Assembly (NCBI RefSeq): GCF_001434255.1
Contig: NZ_AZEY01000109.1
Coordinates: 1-64,000 of the forward strand
DNA length: 64,000 nt
Source of the DNA: Lentilactobacillus diolivorans DSM 14421
Lineage (GTDB): Bacteria > Bacillota > Bacilli > Lactobacillales > Lactobacillaceae
Reading direction: 5' to 3'
Shown: positions 25,241 to 35,628 of the stretch, in pieces
Numbering within the stretch: position 1 is the first letter of the stretch
How the letters are laid out: each line of letters opens with the position of its first letter
Notes under the pieces: generated by a model
Told to the model about the DNA's origin: nothing
Seen by the model: the letters and a program-made list of their open reading frames with translations, nothing else
Databases searched by the model: none
Position numbers and translations under genes: made by a program

Positions 25241-26491
25241 ATGAATCAGCAATGGGATCACTTTTATAAAAAGACTTATCAGGAGCGATTACAGTTAATC
25301 GTGGCCAATGCTAAACTAGATGCTGCTCAATTTCAAAAATTACAGGCCGGGGCATCTGGTGTTTCCACTAATTTAATCGAAAATTATCTGACCGATTATG
25401 CGCTGCCGGAGGGAATTGTCACTAATCTTGTTGTTAACGATCAGCCATACTTGGTACCAATGGTCACTGAAGAGCCTTCTGTGATTGCAGCGGCCAGCAA
25501 TGGCAGTAAATTATTAGCGGACGGCAAGGGGGTCTCTGCGGCTGTTTTGGATCGGCTGGTGACTGGCCAGGTTGTGATCAAGACTAGTCAGTTTGAAAAG
25601 GTTAATCGGTTTATTCAACAGCACCAGGCCGAAGCCATTGAAGTGGCCAACAAAAGTCATCAACGGATTTTACAGTATAGTCGGGGTGCCCGTGAATTGG
25701 CCGTTCGGCAACTGGATTCTTCATTCGTATCCGTTGATCTGACAGTTGATACTGGTGAAGCCATGGGTGCCAATTTAATTAACACCATGTTGGAGGCTGT
25801 TGCGAATTGGCTTCGAGAACAATTACATGTTGAGATTACGATGGCTATTTTATCAAATTTTGCTGATGGCAGTCTGGTTCGAGTTTCCGGTTGTGTTAAT
25901 AGTGATAAATTAGCTACCCAAACAATGACTGGTCGGCAAGTGGCACAACGGATCGTTGATGCTAGTCGAGTTGCTCAGATTGACATTCATCGGGCAGCCA
26001 CCCACAATAAGGGTATTATGAATGGCATTGATGCTGCCGTGATTGCACTTGGAAATGATTCGCGAGCAGTTGAAAGTGCGGTTCACTCGTTTGCGGCCAG
26101 GGATGGCAGCTATCGTGGCGTTAGTCAGTGGCGAATTGATCATGATCAATTGGTTGGCGAAATGACGGTGCCGATGCCAATCGGATTTTTGGGTGGTGCC
26201 ACTAAAGTATTACCACTGGTGTCAGTCAATCAAGCAATTATGGGTGTTAAAAATGTTCATGAGGAAATGATGGTCATTGCAGCGGTTGGGTTGGCTCAAA
26301 ATTTAGCAGCATTGAAAGCCTTGGTAACTGACGGGATTCAACGTGGACATATGAATTTACAATTAAAATCATTGGCAATGGCAAACGGGACGACTGAAGC
26401 TGAATTACCAAAAATTTTGCCGCAACTGCGCCAATTAAAACAGCCGGATTCTTTAGCTGTTAAACGACTTTTAAATCAATTACGAAAATAG
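25241..26491 (+). CDS. mvaA: HMG-CoA reductase, class II
   Basis: A 416-residue enzyme that reduces 3-hydroxy-3-methylglutaryl-CoA to mevalonate, the committed step of isoprenoid synthesis in lactobacilli. ENYLTDYALPEGIVTNLVVN, the EEPSVIAAASNGSKLL block (catalytic Glu), VDTGEAMGANLINTMLE and GIMNGIDAAVIALGND are class II hallmarks. The start is ATG 25241 behind GGAGGAAATCA; the frame extends upstream to 25145 without a ribosome site. It supplies precursors for the prenyl synthase at 13.9 kb. Confidence 0.95.
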   Translation: MNQQWDHFYKKTYQERLQLIVANAKLDAAQFQKLQAGASGVSTNLIENYLTDYALPEGIVTNLVVNDQPYLVPMVTEEPSVIAAASNGSKLLADGKGVSAAVLDRLVTGQVVIKTSQFEKVNRFIQQHQAEAIEVANKSHQRILQYSRGARELAVRQLDSSFVSVDLTVDTGEAMGANLINTMLEAVANWLREQLHVEITMAILSNFADGSLVRVSGCVNSDKLATQTMTGRQVAQRIVDASRVAQIDIHRAATHNKGIMNGIDAAVIALGNDSRAVESAVHSFAARDGSYRGVSQWRIDHDQLVGEMTVPMPIGFLGGATKVLPLVSVNQAIMGVKNVHEEMMVIAAVGLAQNLAALKALVTDGIQRGHMNLQLKSLAMANGTTEAELPKILPQLRQLKQPDSLAVKRLLNQLRK

Positions 26492-26501
26492 GAGAATTTC
26501 A

Positions 26502-27476
26502 ATGAATAACGAAATTAATATCGAATTAAACGACAGTGTTCACAGTTTAATTGACGCTGTTAACAGTTTTTTCCCAGGGACGGTCACAGTAACGTTTATT
26601 GGTAAGCTTCAATCTGGTTATGTCCGCCATGATCAAGCCCAAGCAGTTCAGGATGGTAAGAACATCACGGTTCAAATTGCTGATTTAAGCGCGCCAAACT
26701 ATACAGCATCCCACGAGTTGCTCCATTTGCTGATGGTTCTACGAGGCTTTCCACAAGTCTTCTTTTCATTAACTACCGGTCAGGATCAGCTTGACGATCA
26801 GCTAAAAATGATGGGTACCGAATTGTATGATATTGTGTCTCATTTCGTTGTTGTTTCAGAACAGCGGAAACATGGTTTGATTAATGATGAAATTGAAAAG
26901 ATGTATCTTAAGGGAATTTATGCAACCATTAAGCCCGAACCTGATCCGGTAGACGATCAAATGACGTTACGATTAATGACTTTGTTGGATGCACTTGTGT
27001 TTTATGGTGACCATTTTGATTCTGTTGCTGATAAACTCAGCGGCGATTTTCCAATTTCATTGGCTGCTGCTAGGAACCTTTATAAGGTTATTACGGAGAA
27101 GCCGACTGATTCGCCATTTGGTTTGCGACGAAATGTTGTTAAACTATTTAAGGCATTTGATGAACAGTTGCGAAAGTGGGAGCTACCGCCTTTACACAAT
27201 GATGAATTCACAACATTAACGAGTGTCTTGTCAAAACGACAATTAGGGCTGCAGGTAAAACAATTATTTGAGGTGTACCATTCGGAACTAATCGAGGTTA
27301 GCAGCAACACGCGGGCATATGTTGGATTCAATCGGGTGGATGACCAAAACTCGTTCGTAATTGCTAATCCCAAAGGAAATCAAGATAATCCAGAATTTTT
27401 CAAGACGATTTACAATAAAACGGTGAAAGAGTTGTTTGATGAACTAAAAATGCCTTATATTGAACGTAAGTCATAA
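26502..27476 (+). CDS. Uncharacterised protein with HELLH zinc-peptidase motif
   Basis: A 324-residue protein of unknown role. SHELLH (residues 70-75) fits the HExxH zinc site of metallopeptidases, and Glu107 or His114 further on could be the third ligand. I see no signal peptide or membrane segment, so it is probably cytoplasmic. Lactobacillus proteins of this size are sometimes annotated as IpaB/EvcA family, a name that says little. The start is ATG 26502 behind AGGAGAATTTCA, 10 bases after mvaA, and the sir2 gene follows by 18 bases, so it belongs to the same operon. Proteolysis has not been shown. Confidence 0.6.
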   Translation: MNNEINIELNDSVHSLIDAVNSFFPGTVTVTFIGKLQSGYVRHDQAQAVQDGKNITVQIADLSAPNYTASHELLHLLMVLRGFPQVFFSLTTGQDQLDDQLKMMGTELYDIVSHFVVVSEQRKHGLINDEIEKMYLKGIYATIKPEPDPVDDQMTLRLMTLLDALVFYGDHFDSVADKLSGDFPISLAAARNLYKVITEKPTDSPFGLRRNVVKLFKAFDEQLRKWELPPLHNDEFTTLTSVLSKRQLGLQVKQLFEVYHSELIEVSSNTRAYVGFNRVDDQNSFVIANPKGNQDNPEFFKTIYNKTVKELFDELKMPYIERKS

Positions 27477-27494
27477 AAGTTGAGGAGGAATTCA

Positions 27495-28211
27495 ATGACT
27501 GCAATTGATCCTAAAATTCAAAGCGAATTTGATAATGCAAAACATATTGTTTTTCTAACTGGTGCCGGTGTATCAACGGCTTCAGGGATTCCTGATTATC
27601 GCTCTAAGAACGGTCTTTATACAAATGATAAATCTGATAAACCCGCGGAGTATTATTTAAGTACTGATTGTTTAAACAATGAACCTAAAGTTTTCTATCA
27701 GTATGAAAAATCAAATATGTATTATCCAGACGCCAAGCCAAACGTGATTCATGAAAAACAGGCTGCCTTTACCCAAAGACGTGGGGCAACAGTTGTGACC
27801 CAAAATATCGATAGTCTGTATCGAAAAGCCGGTACCAAAAACCTGATTGAGTTTCACGGGAATCTTTATAACGTCTACTGTCAGAAGTGTCGGAAAAAAG
27901 TTGATTATCACGAGTATTTGAAGAGCATGTATCATCGAAACTGTGGTGGTGTTTTACGACCCGACATTGTGTTGTACGGAGAAGGGCTTAATCCAAGTGC
28001 CATTTCAATGAGTGTGAGTGCTGTATCAAACGCTGATTTAATCGTGATTGTCGGCACGTCGTTTAGAGTTTATCCATTTGCTGGTTTAATTGATTATCGC
28101 ACCCAAAATGCTAAAGTCCTTGCAATTAACGAAGAGAAGTTAGACTTTGCATTTCCATTTACAATGATTAAGGAGAATGCCGTCGACTTTTTTGATCAAC
28201 TAAGCGTTTAA
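27495..28211 (+). CDS. Sir2-family NAD-dependent protein deacylase
   Basis: A 238-residue sirtuin that removes acyl groups from lysine using NAD. GAGVSTASGIPDYR (23-36), TQNID (102-106) and catalytic His121 in FHGN are all present. The zinc ribbon has Cys129-x2-Cys132 but then His147-x2-Cys150, where four cysteines are usual. The start is ATG 27495 directly after GAGGAGG; TTG 27480 lies upstream of that site. It lies between the HExxH gene and a DUF72 gene. Confidence 0.92.
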   Translation: MTAIDPKIQSEFDNAKHIVFLTGAGVSTASGIPDYRSKNGLYTNDKSDKPAEYYLSTDCLNNEPKVFYQYEKSNMYYPDAKPNVIHEKQAAFTQRRGATVVTQNIDSLYRKAGTKNLIEFHGNLYNVYCQKCRKKVDYHEYLKSMYHRNCGGVLRPDIVLYGEGLNPSAISMSVSAVSNADLIVIVGTSFRVYPFAGLIDYRTQNAKVLAINEEKLDFAFPFTMIKENAVDFFDQLSV

Positions 28212-28239
28212 TCATGGTTTATCAGAAAGGGGCAGACGC

Positions 28240-29088
28240 ATGATTACAATTGGTTTAACAACATTTTCAGAGCATCCGTCGTTGATTGATGGTCAGAAAC
28301 GAAAAGTCAGGCTGACGGAGTATAGTGCTCATTTTCCAGTTGTTGAGTTGGATACGCCATTTTATGCAGTTCCTAAAACTGAAGTGATCATTAACTGGCA
28401 ACAGCAAGTTCCGAATAACTTTCAATTTGTTTTAAAGGCGAATCGCGTGATGACGATGCATGATCAAGGCAGTTCGGATCCCGTGGGAAATGAAGAACGG
28501 CTTGAAATTTTTAATCGGTATCAACGGGCAATTGCCCCTTTGGTAGATGCGGGTCAGTTAAAAACAATTCTGTTTCAATTTCCACCCTATTTTGGCCGTA
28601 GCGTTGAAACAATTGAATATTTGCGTCGAATCAGCCAGTTGATGGTTGGGTATCCGATTGCAGTGGAATTTCGGAATGCCAGCTGGTTTGGCAAAGAAAT
28701 CACCCGGGATGTTTCGGGTTATTTACATGAATTGGGGATGACACTCGTTGCGGTCGATGAACCCCATACGACCAACATGGGAGTTCCATTTGAGCCAATT
28801 GTTACCAATGATCAGTTGAGTTTACTTCGACTGCATGGTAGAAATGTGAAAGGCTGGACGGAAAACGGCAGTGATTGGCGATCGAAGCGGACTCTTTATC
28901 GTTATTCAAAAGAAGAATTACAACAGTTTTGTAAAACCATTTTGGCCTTGCAAAAGCACTGTAAGGAAGTTTGCGTTATTTTCAATAATAATGCTGGCCG
29001 GGATGCGGCTGATAATGCTTTGCAGTTACAGAAGCTGTTGGGAATTTCGTTTGATCATTTATCGCCGTTACAGATGGATTTGTTTTAA
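28240..29088 (+). CDS. DUF72 family protein (YunF/YecE-like)
   Basis: A 282-residue protein with the DUF72 TIM-barrel pattern: YSAHFPVVELDTPFYAVP near the N terminus, FQFVLKANRVMT, ILFQFPPYF, AVEFRNASW, and a late LRLHGRN and NNNAGRDAADNA. The biochemical function is unknown; a nuclease or nucleotide link has been proposed for relatives. The start is ATG 28240 behind GAAAGGGGCAG. It is the last gene of the trpS run. No clear terminator follows, but metG has its own promoter. Confidence 0.85.
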   Translation: MITIGLTTFSEHPSLIDGQKRKVRLTEYSAHFPVVELDTPFYAVPKTEVIINWQQQVPNNFQFVLKANRVMTMHDQGSSDPVGNEERLEIFNRYQRAIAPLVDAGQLKTILFQFPPYFGRSVETIEYLRRISQLMVGYPIAVEFRNASWFGKEITRDVSGYLHELGMTLVAVDEPHTTNMGVPFEPIVTNDQLSLLRLHGRNVKGWTENGSDWRSKRTLYRYSKEELQQFCKTILALQKHCKEVCVIFNNNAGRDAADNALQLQKLLGISFDHLSPLQMDLF

Positions 29089-29218
29089 AGTGAATGGACT
29101 GGAATAATGGGGGATTAATCTTGGCGGCCCCAATCAATCAGTTGAAGATTTTCTGGTTGATGAAGTCGTTTAAACAAGCTTTCGTTCACCAAATTATCTC
29201 GCATACGATTACTTTTTT

Positions 29219-29227
29219 TGCTATACT
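29219..29227 (+). promoter_or_regulatory. Extended -10 promoter of metG
   Basis: TGCTATACT is an extended -10 (TGnTATACT) 48 bases before the metG start. No good -35 is seen. The same nonamer is found before murF at 52885. Confidence 0.5.
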
Positions 29228-29253
29228 GGATTGTAATTATTAAAGATTAATAA

Positions 29254-31302
<2,049 letters not shown>

Positions 31303-31657
31303 CAACATCGGCAGTTTTCGGATTAGAGCTGGTGATTGGGATTACCAATAATTACTGGGTCAATGGGCTTTGACGGCTATCTGTCGGGATTAAAAATAGT
31401 AGAATTGGTACGATTAGATCATAATTATGTATAATGAAGGGGCTGGGACAAAGCGTGATTTGTTCTGGTCCTTTTGTTGTCGCTGAGAAGCCTCCAGAGT
31501 TAGGCAATTTGGCAGCGTTTAAGTGAATGCCAAGTGATTTCGATTGCAACGGGAAAAAACAACCCATCAAAATACTGGGAGTTTAGTTATTTATCAGAAA
31601 TTATTGGTATGACCAGTCACCCATATTTTGTTGTAAGTGGTAATAACGAGGTAGATC
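31303..31657. other. metG-tatD gap
   Basis: A weak promoter, TTGGTA (31405-31410) and TATAAT (31430-31435), is followed by GGGGCTGGGACAAA...TTTGTTCTGGTCC (31440-31466), an imperfect hairpin like the GGGACTGGACAAA terminators at 13668 and 19268. The 72-codon minus-strand frame across it is not supported. Confidence 0.4.
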
Positions 31658-32431
31658 ATGAAAATTTTTGATTCACATACACATTTAAACGACGATGCAT
31701 TTTATTCAAACGTTGAAAAGTACGCGCAACATGCGAAAGCCCTGGGTGTTGTTAAATTGGCCAATGTCGGATCAAACCAGGTTTTAAACGATCGCTCACT
31801 GGCTTTATCAGCAAGATATCCAGATATGTATTCTATTATTGGTTGGCATCCTGAGGATTCGATTCACTACCATGACGAACAGGAAAAATTGTTGATTGAA
31901 CAGTTACAAAGCCCCAAAGTTGTTGCATTGGGAGAAATTGGGTTGGATTACTATCAGACAACGTCACCAAGAGCTGTTCAGAAACAAGTGTTCAAGCGGC
32001 AAATTGATATCGCCAAGCAGTTGCATCTTCCAATTTCTGTTCATAATCGGGATGCTTTTGAAGATACGTATGCCATCTTAAAAGAAATGAATGTTTCTGA
32101 TATCGGTGGTGTGATGCACAGCTTTAATGGTGATCCGGAGTGGCTAAAGAAATTTTTAGATTTAGGGATGTTGGTGTCTTACAGTGGTGTTGCCAGCTTT
32201 AAAAAGACGCGGGAGGTTCACGAATCAGTCCGGCAAACCCCGTTTGATCGGATGTTAGTGGAAACAGATGCACCGTATCTAGCTCCTGAGCCTTTGCGGG
32301 GCAAACAAAATGAACCGGCTTATACACTGTATACGGTTGAAGCAATTGCTCGGTTCTGTGATGTTAATCCTGATGATATTGCTGCTCATACTTATGCGAA
32401 CGCATTGCGACTATTTGGAATTGAGGACTAG
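31658..32431 (+). CDS. tatD: TatD-family metal-dependent deoxyribonuclease
   Basis: A 257-residue TIM-barrel hydrolase. Metal-binding residues appear in FDSHTHLND (3-11), ALGEIGLDYYQ (Glu), SVHNRDA (His), MHSFNG (His) and VETDAPYLAPEP (Asp). Relatives act as 3'-5' exonucleases on DNA and RNA. The start is ATG 31658 with AACGAGGTAG upstream. It is followed within 5 bases by rnmV. Confidence 0.93.
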   Translation: MKIFDSHTHLNDDAFYSNVEKYAQHAKALGVVKLANVGSNQVLNDRSLALSARYPDMYSIIGWHPEDSIHYHDEQEKLLIEQLQSPKVVALGEIGLDYYQTTSPRAVQKQVFKRQIDIAKQLHLPISVHNRDAFEDTYAILKEMNVSDIGGVMHSFNGDPEWLKKFLDLGMLVSYSGVASFKKTREVHESVRQTPFDRMLVETDAPYLAPEPLRGKQNEPAYTLYTVEAIARFCDVNPDDIAAHTYANALRLFGIED

Positions 32432-32436
32432 ATTTG

Positions 32437-33003
32437 ATGAAGAAAATTAAAGAAGTGATTGTGGTTGAAGGTAAAGATGACACTAAGCGAATTTTACGGG
32501 CAGTGGACGCTGATACGATTGAAACTCGCGGATCGGCAATTCCGGATGAAACGATGGCCTTAATTAAAAAATTGGCCAAGACTCGTGGTGTGATTGTTTT
32601 CACCGACCCGGATTTTTCCGGCGAGAAGATTCGCAAAACAATTGCGGCCGAAGTTCCCAACGTAAAACATGCTTTTATTACTAAGAAGCAGGGGGCTCCT
32701 AAACGTTCTGAGGGGTCGCTGGGTGTTGAACACGCCAGCGTTGAAAGTATTAAGGATGCGCTCCATCGAGTCTATACCGAGGATCAATCGGCCGAGGAAT
32801 TGATTTCCCGGGAAGAGTTGATGACCGACGGTTTAATGGGAAATCCTCAATCCAAACAACGTCGTCAGCAGCTGGGGGAGCTGTTGCATATCGGGTATGT
32901 CAATGGTAAGCAACTCCAACATCGGTTACGAATGTTTGGAATTACGCACACTCAATTCGTAGATGCGGTCAAGAAAATTGATAAGGACGGTAAAAATGAC
33001 TGA
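32437..33003 (+). CDS. rnmV: Ribonuclease M5
   Basis: A 188-residue enzyme that matures 5S rRNA. The Toprim core is clear: VVEGKDDTKRI near 10 and IVFTDPDFSGEKIR near 60. The C-terminal part binds the 5S precursor with ribosomal protein L18 in Bacillus. The start is ATG 32437; TTG 32434 is equally placed behind GAGG. Its last 8 bases overlap rsmA. A 5S gene lies at the left edge of the window. Confidence 0.93.
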   Translation: MKKIKEVIVVEGKDDTKRILRAVDADTIETRGSAIPDETMALIKKLAKTRGVIVFTDPDFSGEKIRKTIAAEVPNVKHAFITKKQGAPKRSEGSLGVEHASVESIKDALHRVYTEDQSAEELISREELMTDGLMGNPQSKQRRQQLGELLHIGYVNGKQLQHRLRMFGITHTQFVDAVKKIDKDGKND

Positions 33004-33886
33004 TTATCCAGCAATTGCAAGTCCAGCACGAACCCAAGCGATCCTTAACCGGTATCGCTTGTCGGCCAAGAAGAGTCTTGGTCAGAACTTTTTAACAGAT
33101 CTTAATATTTTGAACCACATTGTTGAAGCTGCTCAAATTACAAAAGCAGATAATGTGATTGAAATTGGACCTGGAATTGGCGGCTTGACTGAACAATTGG
33201 CCAAGGCTGCCCACCAAGTATTAGGTTTTGAAATTGATCAAAACTTATTACCAGTCTTGGAAGAAACTCTGTCGCCATATGATAATATTACGATTATTAA
33301 TCAGGATATTTTGAAGGCTAATCTGCCCGAGGTGATCGGACAATATTTTGAACCAAATCGGCCGGTAAAAGTGGTCGCTAATTTGCCATATTATATTACC
33401 ACGCCAATTGTCATGGATTTATTGTCAGATCAAATCGACTTTGAAGCAATTGTGGTAATGATGCAAAAAGAAGTTGCTGATCGGTTGAATGCCGAGCCAA
33501 GCACTAAGCCTTATGGGTCATTGTCAGTAATTGTTCAAGAATCAAATCATGTCGAAATTCCGTTTATTGTTCCGCGGACTGCATTTATTCCTCAACCCAA
33601 AGTTGACTCTGCCATTGTTCGGTTAACAAAGAAAACACGCAAAGAGTCGGTACCTTTTGACCAAAAACGGTTTGTCGGTTTTGTCAGGGGCTGTTTTATG
33701 CATCAACGGAAGACACTTTGGAATAATTTACAAGGCATCTTCGGCAAAACAACTGAGACTAAGGCAGAAATGAAAGCAATCTTGGCTACTCTTAACATTG
33801 ACCCAGGTGTTCGACCTGAACAATTAACAGTGGATCAGTTTGTCATGTTAGGTAATGAGTTTCATAAACGAGGTATCTTAAACTAA
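32996..33886 (+). CDS. rsmA: 16S rRNA dimethyladenosine transferase
   Basis: A 296-residue methyltransferase (KsgA) that dimethylates two adenines near the 3' end of 16S rRNA. KKSLGQNFLTD (SAM entry), VIEIGPGIGGLTEQL (motif I) and VANLPYYITTPI (motif IV) are all present. The start is ATG 32996 behind AAGGACGG, overlapping rnmV, so translation is coupled. It lies upstream of veg, as in many Firmicutes. Confidence 0.96.
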   Translation: MTDYPAIASPARTQAILNRYRLSAKKSLGQNFLTDLNILNHIVEAAQITKADNVIEIGPGIGGLTEQLAKAAHQVLGFEIDQNLLPVLEETLSPYDNITIINQDILKANLPEVIGQYFEPNRPVKVVANLPYYITTPIVMDLLSDQIDFEAIVVMMQKEVADRLNAEPSTKPYGSLSVIVQESNHVEIPFIVPRTAFIPQPKVDSAIVRLTKKTRKESVPFDQKRFVGFVRGCFMHQRKTLWNNLQGIFGKTTETKAEMKAILATLNIDPGVRPEQLTVDQFVMLGNEFHKRGILN

Positions 33887-33932
33887 TCTTTATTATTTTT
33901 GTGTTGATAGATAAAGCGAAATGTGGTAAAAT

Positions 33933-33961
33933 TTGCGTTTCTGTTCCTCACATGCTATAAT
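33933..33961 (+). promoter_or_regulatory. Promoter of veg
   Basis: TTGCGT (33933-33938), 17-base spacer, TATAAT (33956-33961) with the TG extension (TGCTATAAT). This is a strong vegetative promoter 22 bases before the veg start, matching the high expression known for Bacillus veg. Confidence 0.75.
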
Positions 33962-33983
33962 GATTTATTGTGAGGTGAATATA

Positions 33984-34232
33984 ATGCCAATTACACTGTC
34001 TGTGATCAAACATAAAATGGATGATCATATTGGGCAACACGTTTTAGTGACTTCTCAAATCGGACGAAGAAAGACCACCAAGCGCCGAGGCGTTTTGAGA
34101 GAGACTTTTCCTGCAGTTTTTGTTGTGGAGTTAGATCCAGGGAAATCTAATTTTGAACGAGTTTCATATAGTTATACTGATATCTTAACTAAAAACATTG
34201 AAGTCGATTTTGACAATGTGCAAGCCGAATAA
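33984..34232 (+). CDS. veg: Veg family protein
   Basis: An 82-residue protein that matches Veg throughout: MPITLSVIKHKMDDHIGQHVLV, GRRKTTKRRGVLRETFPAVFVVELD and SYSYTDILTKNIEV. In Bacillus it promotes biofilm matrix gene expression; the mechanism is not settled. The start is ATG 33984 behind GTGAGGTGA, in preference to the frame's opening at 33933, which lies in the promoter. A hairpin with T run follows. Confidence 0.92.
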   Translation: MPITLSVIKHKMDDHIGQHVLVTSQIGRRKTTKRRGVLRETFPAVFVVELDPGKSNFERVSYSYTDILTKNIEVDFDNVQAE

Positions 34233-34249
34233 GATGCTTACCTATTTCT

Positions 34250-34285
34250 GGGGCCATGGAGGCCTTTTTGTTTTGGCCATTTTTT
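34250..34285 (+). terminator. Terminator after veg
   Basis: Two overlapping short hairpins use GGCC repeats (34252-34255, 34261-34264, 34275-34278), each followed by a T run. Stem strength is modest. Confidence 0.55.
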
Positions 34286-34362
34286 CACTGGATTCGCTGA
34301 CAATTAATAAATAATTTAGTATACTTTTGTTATTAAGCAGCCGATGAGGAGAGGTGTGGGCC

Positions 34363-35223
34363 ATGAAGATGATTGTTCGAGCACCAGCAAAATTAAACTT
34401 AGGGCTTGACTCACCTTTTGTGCACCCCGATGGTTCAATTGAGTGGCGGATGGTGATGACTTCAATTGGTTTGGTCGATTATGTCCAAGTTGAGACAATC
34501 CAATCAAGTGCAATTAAGATTAGGTCGGATGCCGGCTTTTTGCCAAATGATCGCCGAAATCTTGCTTACCAGGCTGCAAAACTTTTTTTAAATCTGACTC
34601 ACATTAAAGCTGGAATTATCATTTCAATTGAGAAACATATTCCGGTTGCCGCTGGACTTGGCGGTGGTTCCTCGGATGCAGCTGCAGTATTGAGAGCCCT
34701 CAATGAAATGTTTCAAACGGGGTTATCGCAAAAGCAACTGGCAATGTTAGGGCTCCAAGTTGATTCTGATGTGCCTTATTGTATCTACGGTCGCACAGCA
34801 TTGGTGGAGGGACGGGGAGAGATCGTGACACCACTTAAAAAATTACCTAAAATGTGGTTTGTATTGGCTAAGCCTAATGTTAGCGTATCGACTCCCCGAA
34901 TTATTAGACGAATGGTGCATACGAAAATTGATCATCCCAATATTGACGCGCTTTTAAGTGGTATTCAGAATGATCATTATTCCCAAATTGTTAATAACAT
35001 GGGGAATGCATTGGAGTCAATCACAATTGCAAATCATCCCCAAATCTCAACGATCAAAGAACGTCTTTTAAAATATGGCGCTGATGGATCGGTGATGAGT
35101 GGCAGTGGACCGACTGTTTTTGGTATCTGTCCTAATGAAACGCGGGCTCGTCGGGTTTTTAATAGTATTTCAGGATTTTGTAGCGAGGTTTATTTGACGC
35201 AACCCGAGTGTTCGATGGACTAA
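34363..35223 (+). CDS. ispE: 4-diphosphocytidyl-2-C-methyl-D-erythritol kinase
   Basis: A 286-residue GHMP kinase. APAKLNLGL opens the protein and PVAAGLGGGSSDAAAVLRAL (near 95) is the ATP loop; MSGSGPTVFGI lies near the end. IspE belongs to the methylerythritol phosphate pathway, yet mvaA at 25.2 kb belongs to the mevalonate pathway. Many lactobacilli keep ispE as an orphan in this locus, so its present role is unclear. The start is ATG 34363, 9 bases after GAGGAGAGG; GTG 34354 touches that site. Confidence 0.92.
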   Translation: MKMIVRAPAKLNLGLDSPFVHPDGSIEWRMVMTSIGLVDYVQVETIQSSAIKIRSDAGFLPNDRRNLAYQAAKLFLNLTHIKAGIIISIEKHIPVAAGLGGGSSDAAAVLRALNEMFQTGLSQKQLAMLGLQVDSDVPYCIYGRTALVEGRGEIVTPLKKLPKMWFVLAKPNVSVSTPRIIRRMVHTKIDHPNIDALLSGIQNDHYSQIVNNMGNALESITIANHPQISTIKERLLKYGADGSVMSGSGPTVFGICPNETRARRVFNSISGFCSEVYLTQPECSMD

Positions 35224-35557
35224 GTGAGTTCAATTGGGCACGGATGTCGGTGTAAGAAAAATAACTGTTCATTTTGTTAAACAATCAACAAGTCATTGGC
35301 GATTATTAATACTTCGATCTAACATCATTTTTACTGTCGGATCGGGGTATTTTTGATTTTTGCATGATTAAACAAGCCTTTAACACTTATAACGGTAGCG
35401 GTGGTTGTAACGGATCATGAAAGCGTGGACTTAACAGGAAACTATCTTTAAAATAGTCGATCAGTGATCTATTTTGACATCAACATGACTGATAAATTTA
35501 GGCGCCGAGACAGGCACGGATTAAGGTGATATTGAAGCAATTTATGCATAACGGTAA
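35224..35557. other. ispE-adcC gap, left part
   Basis: No gene is supported. A weak CGATC/GATCG hairpin with T-rich tail (about 35310-35357) may end the ispE transcript, and AAAATA...GATC-AGT-GATC...TATTTT (35450-35475) is another small inverted repeat of unknown role. Confidence 0.35.
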
Positions 35558-35602
35558 TTGACAAAATCTCAATTTACTTTAAACTAAAACAGTAATAATT
35601 AC
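35558..35602 (+). promoter_or_regulatory. adcCB promoter with Zur-type operator
   Basis: TTGACA (35558-35563) and TAAACT (35580-35585) are 16 bases apart. The palindrome GTAATAATTAC (35592-35602) lies over the expected transcription start. It matches the centre of the Bacillus Zur box (GTAATnATTAC) exactly. A zinc importer follows, so repression by zinc-loaded Zur is the natural reading. Confidence 0.75.
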
Positions 35603-35628
35603 TTTTTACATACATTGGAGGCTTTCAT

